DNA from: Mycobacterium sp. IS-1590
GTDB lineage: Bacteria; Actinomycetota; Actinomycetes; Mycobacteriales; Mycobacteriaceae
DNA length: 64,000 nt
NCBI RefSeq assembly: GCF_001500025.1
Contig: NZ_LQIW01000023.1
Span: forward strand, 186,001-250,000
Direction of reading: 5' to 3'
In this document: positions 1-8,237 of the stretch, piece by piece
How positions within the stretch are numbered: position 1 is the stretch's first letter
Layout of the letters: the number at the start of each line of letters is the position of its first letter
Position numbers and translations under genes: made by a program
Notes under the pieces: generated by a model
What the model saw: only the letters and a program-made list of their open reading frames with translations
The model's database searches: none
What the model was told of the DNA's origin: nothing

Positions 1-1093
1 TGACGGTGGCCAGAAATCCGAACAGCACGGCGATGGCACACGCGGGGCCCAGGGCGGCGAAGACGCTGAGCCGCGCGAAGACCATGGCCAGGAACGCGAG
101 TGCGACGGTGGCGGCGGAGGCGAGGATGACGCGCCCGATGCTGGCGGTGGCGTGGATGATGGCCTGATCGGCGGGTACTTGGGCGCGGCGCTGTTCGTGG
201 TATCGGCTGATCAGGAACACGGTGTAGTCGGTTCCGGCGCCGAGCAGGATCGCCGTCATGAAGGCGACAGTGAACTGGGAGACCGGCATGCCCAACTCGC
301 CGAGGGCGGACAGCACGCCGCGCCCGACTGCCAGGCTCAACCCGATTACCAGCAGCGGTAACAGCGCGGTGAACACCGACCGGTAGACGATCAGCAGGAT
401 CAGGGCGATCACGCCCGCGGTAGCGATTGAGATCAGCAGCAGGTCGTGCTCGGCGGAGGCGATCATGTCGCTGAAGGTCGCCGGTGGTCCCGTTACCTGC
501 ACAGTCGTGGTCGAGCCGGTGAACACCTCCGCCGCGATGTCGCGCACCGCGTTGACGGATTCGGCGGCCGTGGGGTCTCCGAGGGTGCCGGTGACGCCGA
601 CGGGCAGATACCAGGCTTTGCGATCGGCGCTGACCGCCTGGGCTTCGGTAATCGGATCGGCCAGTAGGTCCTGCACCAGAAGGACGTGGTCGCCTTCGGC
701 CTGCAACCGGCTCACGAGTTCGCCGTAGCGCTGCCGTGCAGTCGGAGTCAACCCATTGGGGTCTTCCATGGCGACGAACACCATGGTTTTCGAGCCTTCT
801 TCGCCGAACGCGGCGCTCATGCGGTCAACCGTCTGCAAGGACGGCGCATCGCGAGGAATGAGGTCCACCGACTGTTGGCGCACCACGGTTTCCAGCTGGG
901 GGAACAGCAGCGCGAGGACCACCGCGGCGCCGAGCCATACCCCGATGACCAGGGCTTTGTGCCGGAGGGTGAATCGGGCGAGCGTCGCCAACCGTTCGCT
1001 GTACTCGCGGGTGTCGGCGGGGTCGGGTGATCCGTTGGCCCGCCGGTCACGGCGCGTGGCCTGGCTTGGGGAATCTGCAGTGCCGTCGGTCAC
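1..1093 (-). CDS. MmpL/RND family transporter, N-terminal part (runs off the window)
   Basis: Inner-membrane RND transporter of the MmpL type, a family that exports lipids, siderophores or drugs using proton-motive force. The GTG start at 1093 follows GGAGG with a 4-base gap. After a hydrophilic N-terminus comes a first membrane helix (KALVIGVWLGAAVVLALLFP), then a periplasmic porter domain, then a block of helices. This block contains GAGTDYTVFLISRYHE, the Asp-Tyr proton-relay motif of mycobacterial MmpL proteins. About 364 codons are visible and the rest lies left of the window. A palindromic operator lies about 33 bp upstream. The TetR gene at 1422-2084 is upstream on the same strand and could regulate it. 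The substrate cannot be told from sequence. Confidence 0.9.
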   Translation of the reverse strand, partial: MTDGTADSPSQATRRDRRANGSPDPADTREYSERLATLARFTLRHKALVIGVWLGAAVVLALLFPQLETVVRQQSVDLIPRDAPSLQTVDRMSAAFGEEGSKTMVFVAMEDPNGLTPTARQRYGELVSRLQAEGDHVLLVQDLLADPITEAQAVSADRKAWYLPVGVTGTLGDPTAAESVNAVRDIAAEVFTGSTTTVQVTGPPATFSDMIASAEHDLLLISIATAGVIALILLIVYRSVFTALLPLLVIGLSLAVGRGVLSALGELGMPVSQFTVAFMTAILLGAGTDYTVFLISRYHEQRRAQVPADQAIIHATASIGRVILASAATVALAFLAMVFARLSVFAALGPACAIAVLFGFLATV

Positions 1094-1125
1094 TGGACCT
1101 CCACTGATAGCGAATGGTAGCGATC

Positions 1126-1140
1126 GATACTGTCGGTATC
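1126..1140. promoter_or_regulatory. Palindromic operator upstream of the MmpL gene
   Basis: Perfect inverted repeat GATAC-tgtcg-GTATC (15 bp), flanked by further symmetric bases (GTAGCGA on the left, TCGCTAC on the right). It is centred about 40 bp upstream of the MmpL GTG start, a typical TetR-operator position. Eleven bases (ATACTGTCGGT) recur exactly at 9431-9441 upstream of the thioesterase gene. The rest of the gap from 1141 to 1421 shows nothing else I can support. Confidence 0.6.
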
Positions 1141-1421
1141 GCTACGCTACCGCATGTAGTGCAAGTGGTGACGGCGTCGTAGGACGCCAGGCCGCGCAAT
1201 GCGCGACTGGGGAAGGACAGGCGGCCGCTATCGAGTCCAGCGCCGGCCGCCGGTCACAGCCGGCAGGGAATGGTCGAACACTCAGTTGGCTTCTGAAGCC
1301 AGGCCGACGTTGTTCAGTCGACGGCATTGGCCTTGGATGTTGTTCAGGTCTTGCTGTTGCTGGTCTCGGACGTTGACATCGAGCGCACGGACGGCCACAT
1401 CGCGTAGCGGGGCCGCTAGCT

Positions 1422-2084
1422 CTAGGTTTGCGCTTCGGTTGTGGCCGACTGGCCCGTGTTCTGCAGCAGCACGTAATTGCCTAGGCTGCCCAGGAAACCT
1501 GCGCAGTGCTGAACGAGTTCATCGGTGGTGAACTCCAGTTCTCCGTCGAGTCGGCGGCGCAAGACTTCGAATAGCCCTCCCACGCCCAAGGTCGAAGCCA
1601 AATGGGCAACCCCCACGGCGGAGTCGGGGATGTCGAGGTGGAGTCTGGCCTCGCGCAATACGAGGTCGGTGAAACCGGCCATCAGTTCGCTGCGTAGCTC
1701 TCGGAGCAGCGGCTCGGTTGCAGATTCCACGAACAGGATCCGACCCAGCCGAGGGTCGTCGTCGATCATGCTGACCAGCCTGTGGATCGGCGCGTACGCC
1801 AGCACCTCCGGTGGCTCGCCGGCATCGGGGATCGCGTCGACTATCACCTCCTGGAAGGTGGCATAGAGCTGCTGGTAGACAGCCCGCAGGAGGGCGTCTC
1901 GGCCGGAGAAGTGCTGGTAGAAGTAGCGTGACGTGACACCTGATTCAGCGCAGACGGCAGTCACAGTGGCGGCGGCAACACCGCGCGTGCCGATCAACTC
2001 GGTTGCGGCCTCGATGAGACGGGTGCGCCGGTTCCGGTGACGCTCCTCGGCGGACATCCCGCTATACACCCGCGCCGAAACCAC
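1422..2084 (-). CDS. TetR/AcrR family regulator
   Basis: Transcriptional repressor-type protein of 220 aa. The N-terminal helix-turn-helix reads LIEAATELIGTRGVAAATVT, followed by GVTSRYFYQHFSGRDALL, the canonical TetR recognition helix with F/YFYxHF. The rest is a ligand-binding helical domain of unknown specificity. The first start is GTG at 2084, and an ATG nine codons further in (MSAEERHRN) is also possible. It is divergent from the metal-dependent hydrolase at 2162, with an inverted repeat between them that it probably binds. It precedes the MmpL gene on the same strand. Confidence 0.88.
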   Translation of the reverse strand: MVSARVYSGMSAEERHRNRRTRLIEAATELIGTRGVAAATVTAVCAESGVTSRYFYQHFSGRDALLRAVYQQLYATFQEVIVDAIPDAGEPPEVLAYAPIHRLVSMIDDDPRLGRILFVESATEPLLRELRSELMAGFTDLVLREARLHLDIPDSAVGVAHLASTLGVGGLFEVLRRRLDGELEFTTDELVQHCAGFLGSLGNYVLLQNTGQSATTEAQT

Positions 2085-2105
2085 GTGGATAGCTTGCCAT
2101 CTAAT

Positions 2106-2127
2106 TCTGACAAGGCTTAGAGTCAGA
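2106..2127. promoter_or_regulatory. Inverted-repeat operator between divergent TetR and hydrolase genes
   Basis: TCTGAC (2106-2111) and GTCAGA (2122-2127) form a perfect 6-bp inverted repeat with a 10-bp spacer. It lies in the 77-bp gap between the two divergent starts, as expected for an autoregulatory TetR operator. No binding data are implied. Confidence 0.5.
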
Positions 2128-2161
2128 TTGCCAGCGTGCCCTTGACGAACGGGAGAACAAC

Positions 2162-3031
2162 ATGAGCGACGATTCGTTCACTCGGCCCACCACGAGGGTC
2201 GTCCCGAAGCCCCGCCGTGTTCGATTCGACATGCCTGCTGGGACCAGTCGGCAGCACTTCGTCGATGGCGACTTGGTGATGAGCCACTTTGTGTCCACCT
2301 TGTCGGCCACGTTCCCCGAAGGCGAAGACTTCTTCATCCGGTCAGTCCGCGAGTATCGGGACCACATCAGCGACGCTGACCTCAAGGAGGCGGTCAAGGG
2401 ATTCATTGCACAAGAGGCCACGCACCGACACCAGCATCGGCTGCTCAACGATCGGCTCCAAGCGATGGGCTATCCCACCGAGGGGATCGATCGCCATATC
2501 AAGAAGTTGGTTGGCCGACTTGAGAAGCGTTTTTCTCCCAAGATGCGCCTGGCTGTGACGGCCGCCCTCGAGCACTACACAGCGACATTCGCCGAGATCA
2601 TTCTCACCAGCGACGAAGCTCAAGAATTGATCGGCGACACCGAAGTGCGGCCTATTCTGCTCTGGCACGCACTGGAAGAATGCGAGCACAAGGCCGTCGC
2701 TTTCGATGTCTACGAGACGGTCGGTGGAAGCGAACGCACCAGGGTCTGGGGGATGCGGATCGCCAGCCTCCTCTTGTTCAGCGAGTTGGTCATCCAGACC
2801 ACCCGCTCTCTGGCCGGTGACCGTGCCGCCTACAACCCGGTGCGGTTGCTGCGCAGCCTTCGAGGTTTCCGTCATAACCCGCTATTCAGCCCAGCAGCAA
2901 TTGAGCGCTTTCGTTCCTACACCCGCGCCGGATTTCATCCCGACGACTGGGACAGCGCAGAAATCCTCGAACGCTGGACCAAGGAACTCTTCGACGCCGA
3001 TGGTGGCCAACAAATGCGTAGTAACGTCTAG
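2162..3031 (+). CDS. Predicted metal-dependent hydrolase (COG3687/PF10118 type)
   Basis: Protein of 289 aa resembling the ferritin-like 'metal-dependent hydrolase' family common in mycobacteria. Carboxylate and histidine clusters that could bind two metals are visible: FIAQEATHRHQHRLLN near residue 82, EHYTATFAE near 138 and WHALEECEHKAVAFDVYE near 170. No reaction has been firmly assigned to the family as far as I know. GGGAG lies 9 bases before the ATG. It is transcribed away from the TetR gene at 1422-2084, whose operator precedes it, so that regulator probably controls it. Confidence 0.78.
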   Translation: MSDDSFTRPTTRVVPKPRRVRFDMPAGTSRQHFVDGDLVMSHFVSTLSATFPEGEDFFIRSVREYRDHISDADLKEAVKGFIAQEATHRHQHRLLNDRLQAMGYPTEGIDRHIKKLVGRLEKRFSPKMRLAVTAALEHYTATFAEIILTSDEAQELIGDTEVRPILLWHALEECEHKAVAFDVYETVGGSERTRVWGMRIASLLLFSELVIQTTRSLAGDRAAYNPVRLLRSLRGFRHNPLFSPAAIERFRSYTRAGFHPDDWDSAEILERWTKELFDADGGQQMRSNV

Positions 3032-3161
3032 CTCGACCAGAGCCCGTCGCGGTCAAAGTCGGCCTAAGCGAAGAACAATTCATGGGCTTCGCTCCGCGCG
3101 CAGTGAAGTCAAGCCCAGTCCTTTCTACTGGCCGCTCGATGGTGCTCGATCACGTCGCGAC

Positions 3162-4052
3162 CTACAGGAAGCTCCGGCCGAGGAACTCGGTGACGGCGGA
3201 GCCGAAGGCGTCGTTGTCGTCGCCGGCGATCATGTGTCCGGTGCCGGATACGTCGACGGTCTCGGCGTGGGGAACCAGTTGCTTGAACTCGTCGACGGTG
3301 GCTTGGGAGACCACGTCGGACAACAGACCCCTTACGAGAAGTGTTGGGGCGCTGACCCGTCGGGCTCCGTCGATCAGCAGGCGGCTGATTGCGTCGAATT
3401 GCTCCGTTCCCGTGGTCGATTCGTCGCGGAGGAAGTCGAAGTTGGAGTGAATGAATGCCGGGTCCCACCGCCAGATCCAGCGGCCGTCGTGACGCTGCCG
3501 TAGCACCTTGCGCAGGCCGTCGACGTTGGCCGGGCGCGAGCGATGGGGGTTGTACGCGGCGATCACCTCGGCGGCGTCGGAGAGGGTGCCAAAGCCATCG
3601 GGATGTGCGGCCATGAACGTCACCACGCGACGAGCGCCCTGGAATTCAAGCCGCGGGGTGACGTCGACCAGGACGACCGCCGTCCACGACGCCCCGGATG
3701 TCAACAGATGCGTGCCGAGCACGGTCATGCCCCCAAGGGATGCACCTACGACGGCAGGGGCGGTATCGGCGCTGAAGTGCTCACGCACGGCGAGGAGATC
3801 GGTCGCGAGTCGCTCGATGTCGTACCTGCCGGCTGGGTCCCAGTCGCTGTCGCCGTGACCGCGGGTGTCGTAGGCGACGACTGTGTATCCGCATGCGTGG
3901 AGACGACGCGCTGAAGTGCTCCACGCGTGCCGGTTCTGGCCGCCGCCGTGCAGGAGCAGCACGACGGGACGGGCGTCATCGTGGTCGTAGCAGTCGGCGG
4001 CCAGGGTGATCCCGTCCTGGGTTCGGACCCGATGCTGCACGGCGGAGGTCAT
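3162..4052 (-). CDS. Alpha/beta-fold hydrolase
   Basis: Protein of 296 aa with the full alpha/beta-hydrolase pattern. The oxyanion loop is LLLHGGGQNRHAW, the nucleophile elbow is GASLGG (Ser near residue 104), an acid-loop region is LLVRGLLSD, and the catalytic His lies in GTGHMIAGDDND. Such enzymes hydrolyse esters, lactones or C-C bonds, and the substrate is unknown. AGGAAGG precedes the ATG at 4052. It is probably the last gene of the minus-strand run P450, thioesterase remnant, thioesterase, hydrolase, with 58 bp separating it from the thioesterase. Confidence 0.85.
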   Translation of the reverse strand: MTSAVQHRVRTQDGITLAADCYDHDDARPVVLLLHGGGQNRHAWSTSARRLHACGYTVVAYDTRGHGDSDWDPAGRYDIERLATDLLAVREHFSADTAPAVVGASLGGMTVLGTHLLTSGASWTAVVLVDVTPRLEFQGARRVVTFMAAHPDGFGTLSDAAEVIAAYNPHRSRPANVDGLRKVLRQRHDGRWIWRWDPAFIHSNFDFLRDESTTGTEQFDAISRLLIDGARRVSAPTLLVRGLLSDVVSQATVDEFKQLVPHAETVDVSGTGHMIAGDDNDAFGSAVTEFLGRSFL

Positions 4053-4110
4053 GACACCTTCCTGGCGAGATCGGAGTCCGCCCGAAGCGTGCGACCGGCT
4101 ACAAGCGCCT

Positions 4111-4563
4111 TCATTGTGCGTTGCCCGCGGCGTTCACGATCGTGACCGTGCCCTGGGCTACGCAGACGGCTTTGTCGCCGTTGCTAATGTCGATGCGCGC
4201 TACTCCACTGCGATTGCCCAGCGACACGATGTCGGTGACGGCGACACACACACCGGTGGACACGGGTCGCAGCAGGTTCAGCTTGAATTCGGTGGTGGCG
4301 ACCCATGATCCGGCCGGAATGACGGGGTAGAACACGACTCCGAGACAGTGGTCGACCATCGCCGATAGACATCCGCCGTGCAGGGTGCCGAAGGGTGTGA
4401 GCAGTTCGGCACGGGTTTCCATCTCTGCCACCAGCCGACCGGCGGCGAGTTCGGTGTGCCGAAAGCTCAGAAACGTCGACAGTCCACCCGCTGTGTTCGC
4501 CGATCTGAGCAGCTGGTCGGCGATCTGCTCATCGAAGTGGGCGAATGTCACTGCCACCACCAT
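4111..4563 (-). CDS. PaaI-type hotdog-fold acyl-CoA thioesterase
   Basis: Protein of 150 aa with the hotdog core. TPFGTLHGGCLSAMVDHCLG (about residues 55-75) carries the HGG and downstream Asp typical of PaaI/YbgC thioesterases, and TEFKLNLLRPV is the following strand. It probably cleaves an aryl- or acyl-CoA made by neighbouring enzymes. Its ATG at 4563 overlaps by 16 bp the end of the thioesterase remnant encoded just upstream, as if the two were once translationally coupled. Substrate not deducible. Confidence 0.85.
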   Translation of the reverse strand: MVVAVTFAHFDEQIADQLLRSANTAGGLSTFLSFRHTELAAGRLVAEMETRAELLTPFGTLHGGCLSAMVDHCLGVVFYPVIPAGSWVATTEFKLNLLRPVSTGVCVAVTDIVSLGNRSGVARIDISNGDKAVCVAQGTVTIVNAAGNAQ

Positions 4564-4733
4564 GCCCCTGCCTCCTGTCCGGTCATGGGTCGATCACCGT
4601 TCGAGCCCGCGAATCGTTTGAGCATGTCGCCGAATGCGCCGAGGTCGCCGTGCGCGCGGAGTGCTCGACATCGACGGCGATGAACCTGGCCGCGCGGTGA
4701 AGCACACGACGCGTCGTCGAAGAGGGGCACGGG
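4548..4733 (-). pseudogene. 3' remnant of a second thioesterase, frameshifted
   Basis: This stretch between the P450 stop and the next thioesterase is not empty. One frame reads ARFIAVDVEHSA, matching AVFVAVRPEHFA in the intact thioesterase at 8906-9421. The next frame reads RAHGDLGAFGDMLKRFAG, matching AAHGDVSAFGDLLEQFSR of the same protein. The match therefore continues in order but changes frame once, and the N-terminal hotdog core is missing. I infer a deleted and frameshifted paralogue whose original stop overlapped the next gene. A short functional peptide is unlikely. Confidence 0.7.
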
Positions 4734-5930
4734 CTAGACCGGCGTGGTCCAAGTGATTGGCAGCGATGTGTAGCCGCGGATCGGTCCGGACCGCAGCCGC
4801 CGCGCCGATTCAAGATCGACCTCCCAGTCAGGCACCTTGTCCAACAAAGCATCCAGAGCGATGCGGGCCTCCATCCGCGCCAGTGCCGCACCCAGACAGA
4901 AGTGGATGCCGCGACCGAAGGCGACCTGGTGCTCACTGGTGCGCTCGATGTCGAACACGTCAGGATCAGGGAAGGCACGCTCGTCGCGGTTGGCCGACCC
5001 GAACAACAGCAGCACCTTCTCACCTTGACGCATCGTCGTGTCATGCAGGATGACGTCGCGGGTCAGGGTTCGTGAAAGTCCCTGTGCCGGTGAGTCGTAG
5101 CGCAGCAACTCCTCGACTGCCGGCCCCAACAGTGTTCGATCGGCGGCCAGGCGTCGGCGGGTCTGCCGATGCTGGGCCAGTACGACCGCGGAGTTCCCCA
5201 GCAGATTGGTGGTGGTCTCGTAGCCCGCGACGAGCAGCAGCGCGCAGAAGCCGAGGACTTCCTCGTCGGTCAGTCCGATCCCGTCGACGGTGGCGTTGGC
5301 CAACGCCGACATCAGGTCCTCGCGGGGGTTTTTGCGGCGGTCGGCGAGGAAGTCGGTGAAGTAGGCGTAGATCGAGGTGGCGGCGGTCAGTGCGTCGGTG
5401 GTTTGTCCGTGGTTGACGTCGACCTGGACCAGTTGGCTCGACCACAATCGGAACTGATCACGATCGGTGGCGGGAACGCCCAGCAGATCGGCGATCACCG
5501 CGGCGGGCAGGATCGCGGCGAAGTCGGTCACGAAGTCCGCCGATCCGGAGCCCTCGTCGAGGCGCTCGAACAACTCCGCGGCCATCTGTGTGATGGCGCC
5601 CTGCAGCCCGGCCACCCGCCGGGGGGTGAACGCCCGGCTCACCAGGGCACGCAACTGGTCGTGGCGCGGAGGGTCCATCACGATCATCATCGGCAGGAAC
5701 GAGCCGATGAAGTCCGATCCCGGCGGGGTGGGGAAGATGCCGTCCACCGAGGAGTACGTGCCGTGATCCAGTGCTGCGGCCTGGACGTCGCCGTGCCGGC
5801 TCAACACCCAGGTATGGGACTCCTCGGCGCGGTACACCGGAGCCGTGTCACGCAACGACCGATACGTCGGATAGGGGTCGTTGAGGATCGAGGCGTCGAA
5901 CGGGTCGTAACGAATCTGCACCGAGACCAC
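4734..5930 (-). CDS. Cytochrome P450
   Basis: Soluble bacterial P450 of 398 aa. The I-helix is LLLVAGYETTTN (Glu where Asp is commoner), the K-helix ExxR is in VEELLRYDSP, and the heme-binding loop is FGRGIHFCLGAALARME with the Cys ligand. It begins RYDPFDASILNDPYPTYR, the usual CYP N-terminus. I chose GTG at 5930 because GGAGG sits five bases upstream. A longer frame to 6011 would run through the palindromic operator and the next gene's start. It is divergent from the TetR/LLM pair and probably repressed through the operator at 5959-5981. Electron partners are not encoded nearby. Confidence 0.92.
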   Translation of the reverse strand: MVSVQIRYDPFDASILNDPYPTYRSLRDTAPVYRAEESHTWVLSRHGDVQAAALDHGTYSSVDGIFPTPPGSDFIGSFLPMMIVMDPPRHDQLRALVSRAFTPRRVAGLQGAITQMAAELFERLDEGSGSADFVTDFAAILPAAVIADLLGVPATDRDQFRLWSSQLVQVDVNHGQTTDALTAATSIYAYFTDFLADRRKNPREDLMSALANATVDGIGLTDEEVLGFCALLLVAGYETTTNLLGNSAVVLAQHRQTRRRLAADRTLLGPAVEELLRYDSPAQGLSRTLTRDVILHDTTMRQGEKVLLLFGSANRDERAFPDPDVFDIERTSEHQVAFGRGIHFCLGAALARMEARIALDALLDKVPDWEVDLESARRLRSGPIRGYTSLPITWTTPV

Positions 5931-5958
5931 CAAGACCTCCGACCACCAAAGTAACGAC

Positions 5959-5981
5959 GGTTTAGACTCGCAGTCTAAACC
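5959..5981. promoter_or_regulatory. Perfect 23-bp palindromic operator between P450 and TetR
   Basis: GGTTTAGACT and AGTCTAAACC are perfect inverted arms around a 3-base centre (cgc). The site is 29 bp upstream of the P450 start and 22 bp upstream of the TetR start. This is the strongest operator signal in the region, and the regulator at 6004-6600 is the obvious candidate to bind it. Confidence 0.75.
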
Positions 5982-6003
5982 GGCCGACCGGGACAGGGGG
6001 GCA

Positions 6004-6600
6004 ATGCGCAAGATTCCACGTCAGATCTCTGACCGGCTTCCCGCCGCGGCGGACTTGTTCGCCGAGAAGGGGCTCAACGACTCCAAGATCGAAGACGTCG
6101 CCGCGGTGACCGGTGTGCCGAAAGCGACGCTGTACTACTACTTCGCCGGCAAAGAGGACATCCTTGCCTTCCTGCTCGAAGACCTCCTCAAGGACATCTC
6201 CGATGCCGTGACCGCGATCGTGCACACCGACGGCACCGGTGCCGAACGCCTCGAACTCGTCATCCGCGCACAACTGCGGGCAATGGCGCAGCGGCCAGCG
6301 GTATGCCGTGCACTCATCGGCGAACTGGGACGAGCGGCCCGCATGCCGGCCATCGCCGAGATGATCAATACCGCCTACCAACAACCCGTCGAAACTCTGC
6401 TCATCGAAGGGGCCCGCGACGGATCCCTCGTCGCTCAGCCCGATGCACGATCGACGTCCATTGCGCTGTTCGGCGCGGTCACCATCAATGCACTCATGTA
6501 CCTGGTCACCGAGAACCACCTCGACGAGACGGTGGTCGCCAGCACCCTCAGCGCCGTCATGTTCGACGGCCTGCGCCCGCGCACAGGAGACCAGTCATGA
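6004..6600 (+). CDS. TetR/AcrR family regulator
   Basis: Protein of 198 aa. The DNA-binding part reads AADLFAEKGLNDSKIEDVAA followed by GVPKATLYYYFAGKEDILAF, a standard TetR helix-turn-helix. The ligand domain resembles regulators of fatty acid or aromatic degradation but is not specific enough to name. AGGGGGG precedes the ATG. The stop overlaps the start of the LLM oxidoreductase (ATGA), so the two are translationally coupled. It is divergent from the P450 across a perfect palindrome, which suggests autoregulation together with control of both transcripts. Confidence 0.9.
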   Translation: MRKIPRQISDRLPAAADLFAEKGLNDSKIEDVAAVTGVPKATLYYYFAGKEDILAFLLEDLLKDISDAVTAIVHTDGTGAERLELVIRAQLRAMAQRPAVCRALIGELGRAARMPAIAEMINTAYQQPVETLLIEGARDGSLVAQPDARSTSIALFGAVTINALMYLVTENHLDETVVASTLSAVMFDGLRPRTGDQS

Positions 6601-7646
6601 GCACCTACGGCCTGTCGGTTCTCGGCGGGGATCTGAAGTCACTGGCCCAAACCGCCCAGGCCGCTGATGCGGCCGGGTTCGACGCCGTATGGGCCTCCGA
6701 GTTCTACTCTCGGTCCGGATCGATCTCCATGGCCGCGATGGCCAACAGCACACAGAACTGTCGGATCGGTTCCTCCATTCTCTACGGCGTCGGCCGAAGC
6801 CCCCTGGTGCTGGCCACCGAGGCACGCGACCTCGACGAACTCTCCAACGGACGACTGGTACTCGGCATCGGCAACGGCACCAAACGGATGATGGGCGACT
6901 GGCACGGCGTGCCCGACACCTCCGCACCCGCCCTGCGGATGGAAGAACTCGTGATGCTGCTGCGCCGGATATGGAACCTGCATGAAGGCCCGATCCATCA
7001 CGAGGGCCGTTTCTACAGAATGAATCTCACCCCGACCGGCGACATGGGACCCTCCAGCCGGCCGATCCCGATCGTCACTGCCGGTGTCCGGCCCCGGATG
7101 TGCGAGGCGGCCGGGCGGGTGGCCGACGGCCTGGCCGGACATCCGCTGTTCACAACCACCTACGTCGAGGAGATCGTCCGGCCCGCTATCGCCAGGGGTG
7201 CCGCGCACACCGGCCGCGACCCCAATGACGTGGAAATCATTTCCATGGTGATGTGCGCCATCCACGACGACACCGAGGTCGCCAGGCGCGAACTGGCGCA
7301 GCAGATTGCGTTCTACTCCTCGGTCAAATCCTACGAGACGGTACTCGATGTGAACGGCTTCGCCAGCGAAGGCCGAACCATCCGAGAAGCATTCGCCCAG
7401 CGCGATTTCCCGGCGATGTTCGCCGCGGTGTCCGAGGAGATGATCGACACCATGGGTGTCGCCGGGACGGCACACGAGGTCCGTGAACAACTGAGACGCT
7501 ACGAAGGCGTCCTCGACCACATCATGCTGTATTCACCATCGGTCGGCATCGCTGCGGAACGCGTGCAGCAAAACTTCGCCAGCATCATCCGGGAATGCTC
7601 GCCCGCCTCGATGTCGCCAGGGCGGTCCTGTCCACGTTCAACCTGA
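6597..7646 (+). CDS. LLM-class flavin-dependent oxidoreductase
   Basis: Luciferase-like monooxygenase family protein of 349 aa, probably using FMN or coenzyme F420. It shows the TIM-barrel start (AQAADAAGFDAVWASEFYSR), the strand RIGSSILYGVGRSPLVLATE, and SNGRLVLGIGNG, the phosphate-binding type motif of the family. It begins at the ATGA overlap with the TetR gene. The likely role is oxidation of a hydrophobic metabolite together with the P450, thioesterase and hydrolase across the operator; this is inferred from context. The last residues (SPGRSCPRST) look non-conserved. Confidence 0.88.
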   Translation: MSTYGLSVLGGDLKSLAQTAQAADAAGFDAVWASEFYSRSGSISMAAMANSTQNCRIGSSILYGVGRSPLVLATEARDLDELSNGRLVLGIGNGTKRMMGDWHGVPDTSAPALRMEELVMLLRRIWNLHEGPIHHEGRFYRMNLTPTGDMGPSSRPIPIVTAGVRPRMCEAAGRVADGLAGHPLFTTTYVEEIVRPAIARGAAHTGRDPNDVEIISMVMCAIHDDTEVARRELAQQIAFYSSVKSYETVLDVNGFASEGRTIREAFAQRDFPAMFAAVSEEMIDTMGVAGTAHEVREQLRRYEGVLDHIMLYSPSVGIAAERVQQNFASIIRECSPASMSPGRSCPRST

Positions 7647-7694
7647 TCCACGTATTGCCGCCCAAGTCGACCCGTCGCCGCGTCCGCGGCCGCA

Positions 7695-8159
7695 TCAGTG
7701 GGTCTGCCGCGCCGACCCCGCCGATGATTGCGTGGCGCTGTTGACGATGTTGGCGTCGTCGGTGTCGGGGAGGTCATGGCGGACCACGCGTACCCGTCCT
7801 TGAGGTAGGCAGGCCATGTAGCCGTGGCGCATACCATACAACTCCCACGCTGTCTGTTCAGCGTCGGGATCGACATCGATGCGATGTCCGCGCGAGAAGC
7901 TCAGGTGTAGTCCTCCATCGTCGCTGGAACAGGCCTGGGTGCACACTGCGCCGGCGAGGTTCAGCAGTGGGCGTTCGTGGGTCGCGATCCTGAGGGGGTC
8001 AATACGCACCGCCTCGATGGGGTAGGTGCCGACGGCAGGAAGGGTCAATAGCAGGGGGCAGGAGATGACGATTTCGTTGTAGTCATCGAAATCCAGAACC
8101 AGGCCGCCATGCAGCGAGAGGCGTTGTACAACAAGGTTTTCGATCCATTGGGTGTACAT
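7695..8159 (-). CDS. Conserved hypothetical protein, DUF6188-like
   Basis: Protein of 154 aa from the ATG at 8159 (MYTQWIENLVVQRL). A second in-frame ATG seven codons upstream lacks a better ribosome site. It resembles the small mycobacterial family with LVLDFDDYNEIVI near the start and WELYGMRHGYMACLPQGRVRVVRHDL towards the end, which I recall as DUF6188. No catalytic motif is visible. It lies downstream of the thioesterase and KstR-like genes on the same strand, but an operator copy at 8222-8236 suggests it also has its own promoter. Confidence 0.65.
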   Translation of the reverse strand: MYTQWIENLVVQRLSLHGGLVLDFDDYNEIVISCPLLLTLPAVGTYPIEAVRIDPLRIATHERPLLNLAGAVCTQACSSDDGGLHLSFSRGHRIDVDPDAEQTAWELYGMRHGYMACLPQGRVRVVRHDLPDTDDANIVNSATQSSAGSARQTH

Positions 8160-8221
8160 GGCAGTCTCTTTTCGACGCATCGTTGAGCCGTATCCCCAAA
8201 GAGTACGCTAAGTAGCGCTGC

Positions 8222-8236
8222 GATATCAGTAGTATC
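8222..8236. promoter_or_regulatory. Operator copy upstream of the DUF6188-like gene
   Basis: GATAT-cagta-GTATC has the same 15-bp architecture as the site at 1126-1140. It lies immediately beyond the stop codon of the KstR-like regulator and about 63 bp upstream of the next gene's start. Confidence 0.5.
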
Positions 8237-8237
8237 G

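Noticed and set aside
1094..1421. Overlapping plus-strand frames (1199-1531) as a gene
   Set aside because: No ribosome site or conserved motif, and the frame enters the TetR gene antisense.
4734..6011. P450 start at 6011
   Set aside because: It would run through the perfect palindromic operator and overlap the divergent TetR start, whereas GTG at 5930 has GGAGG at good distance.
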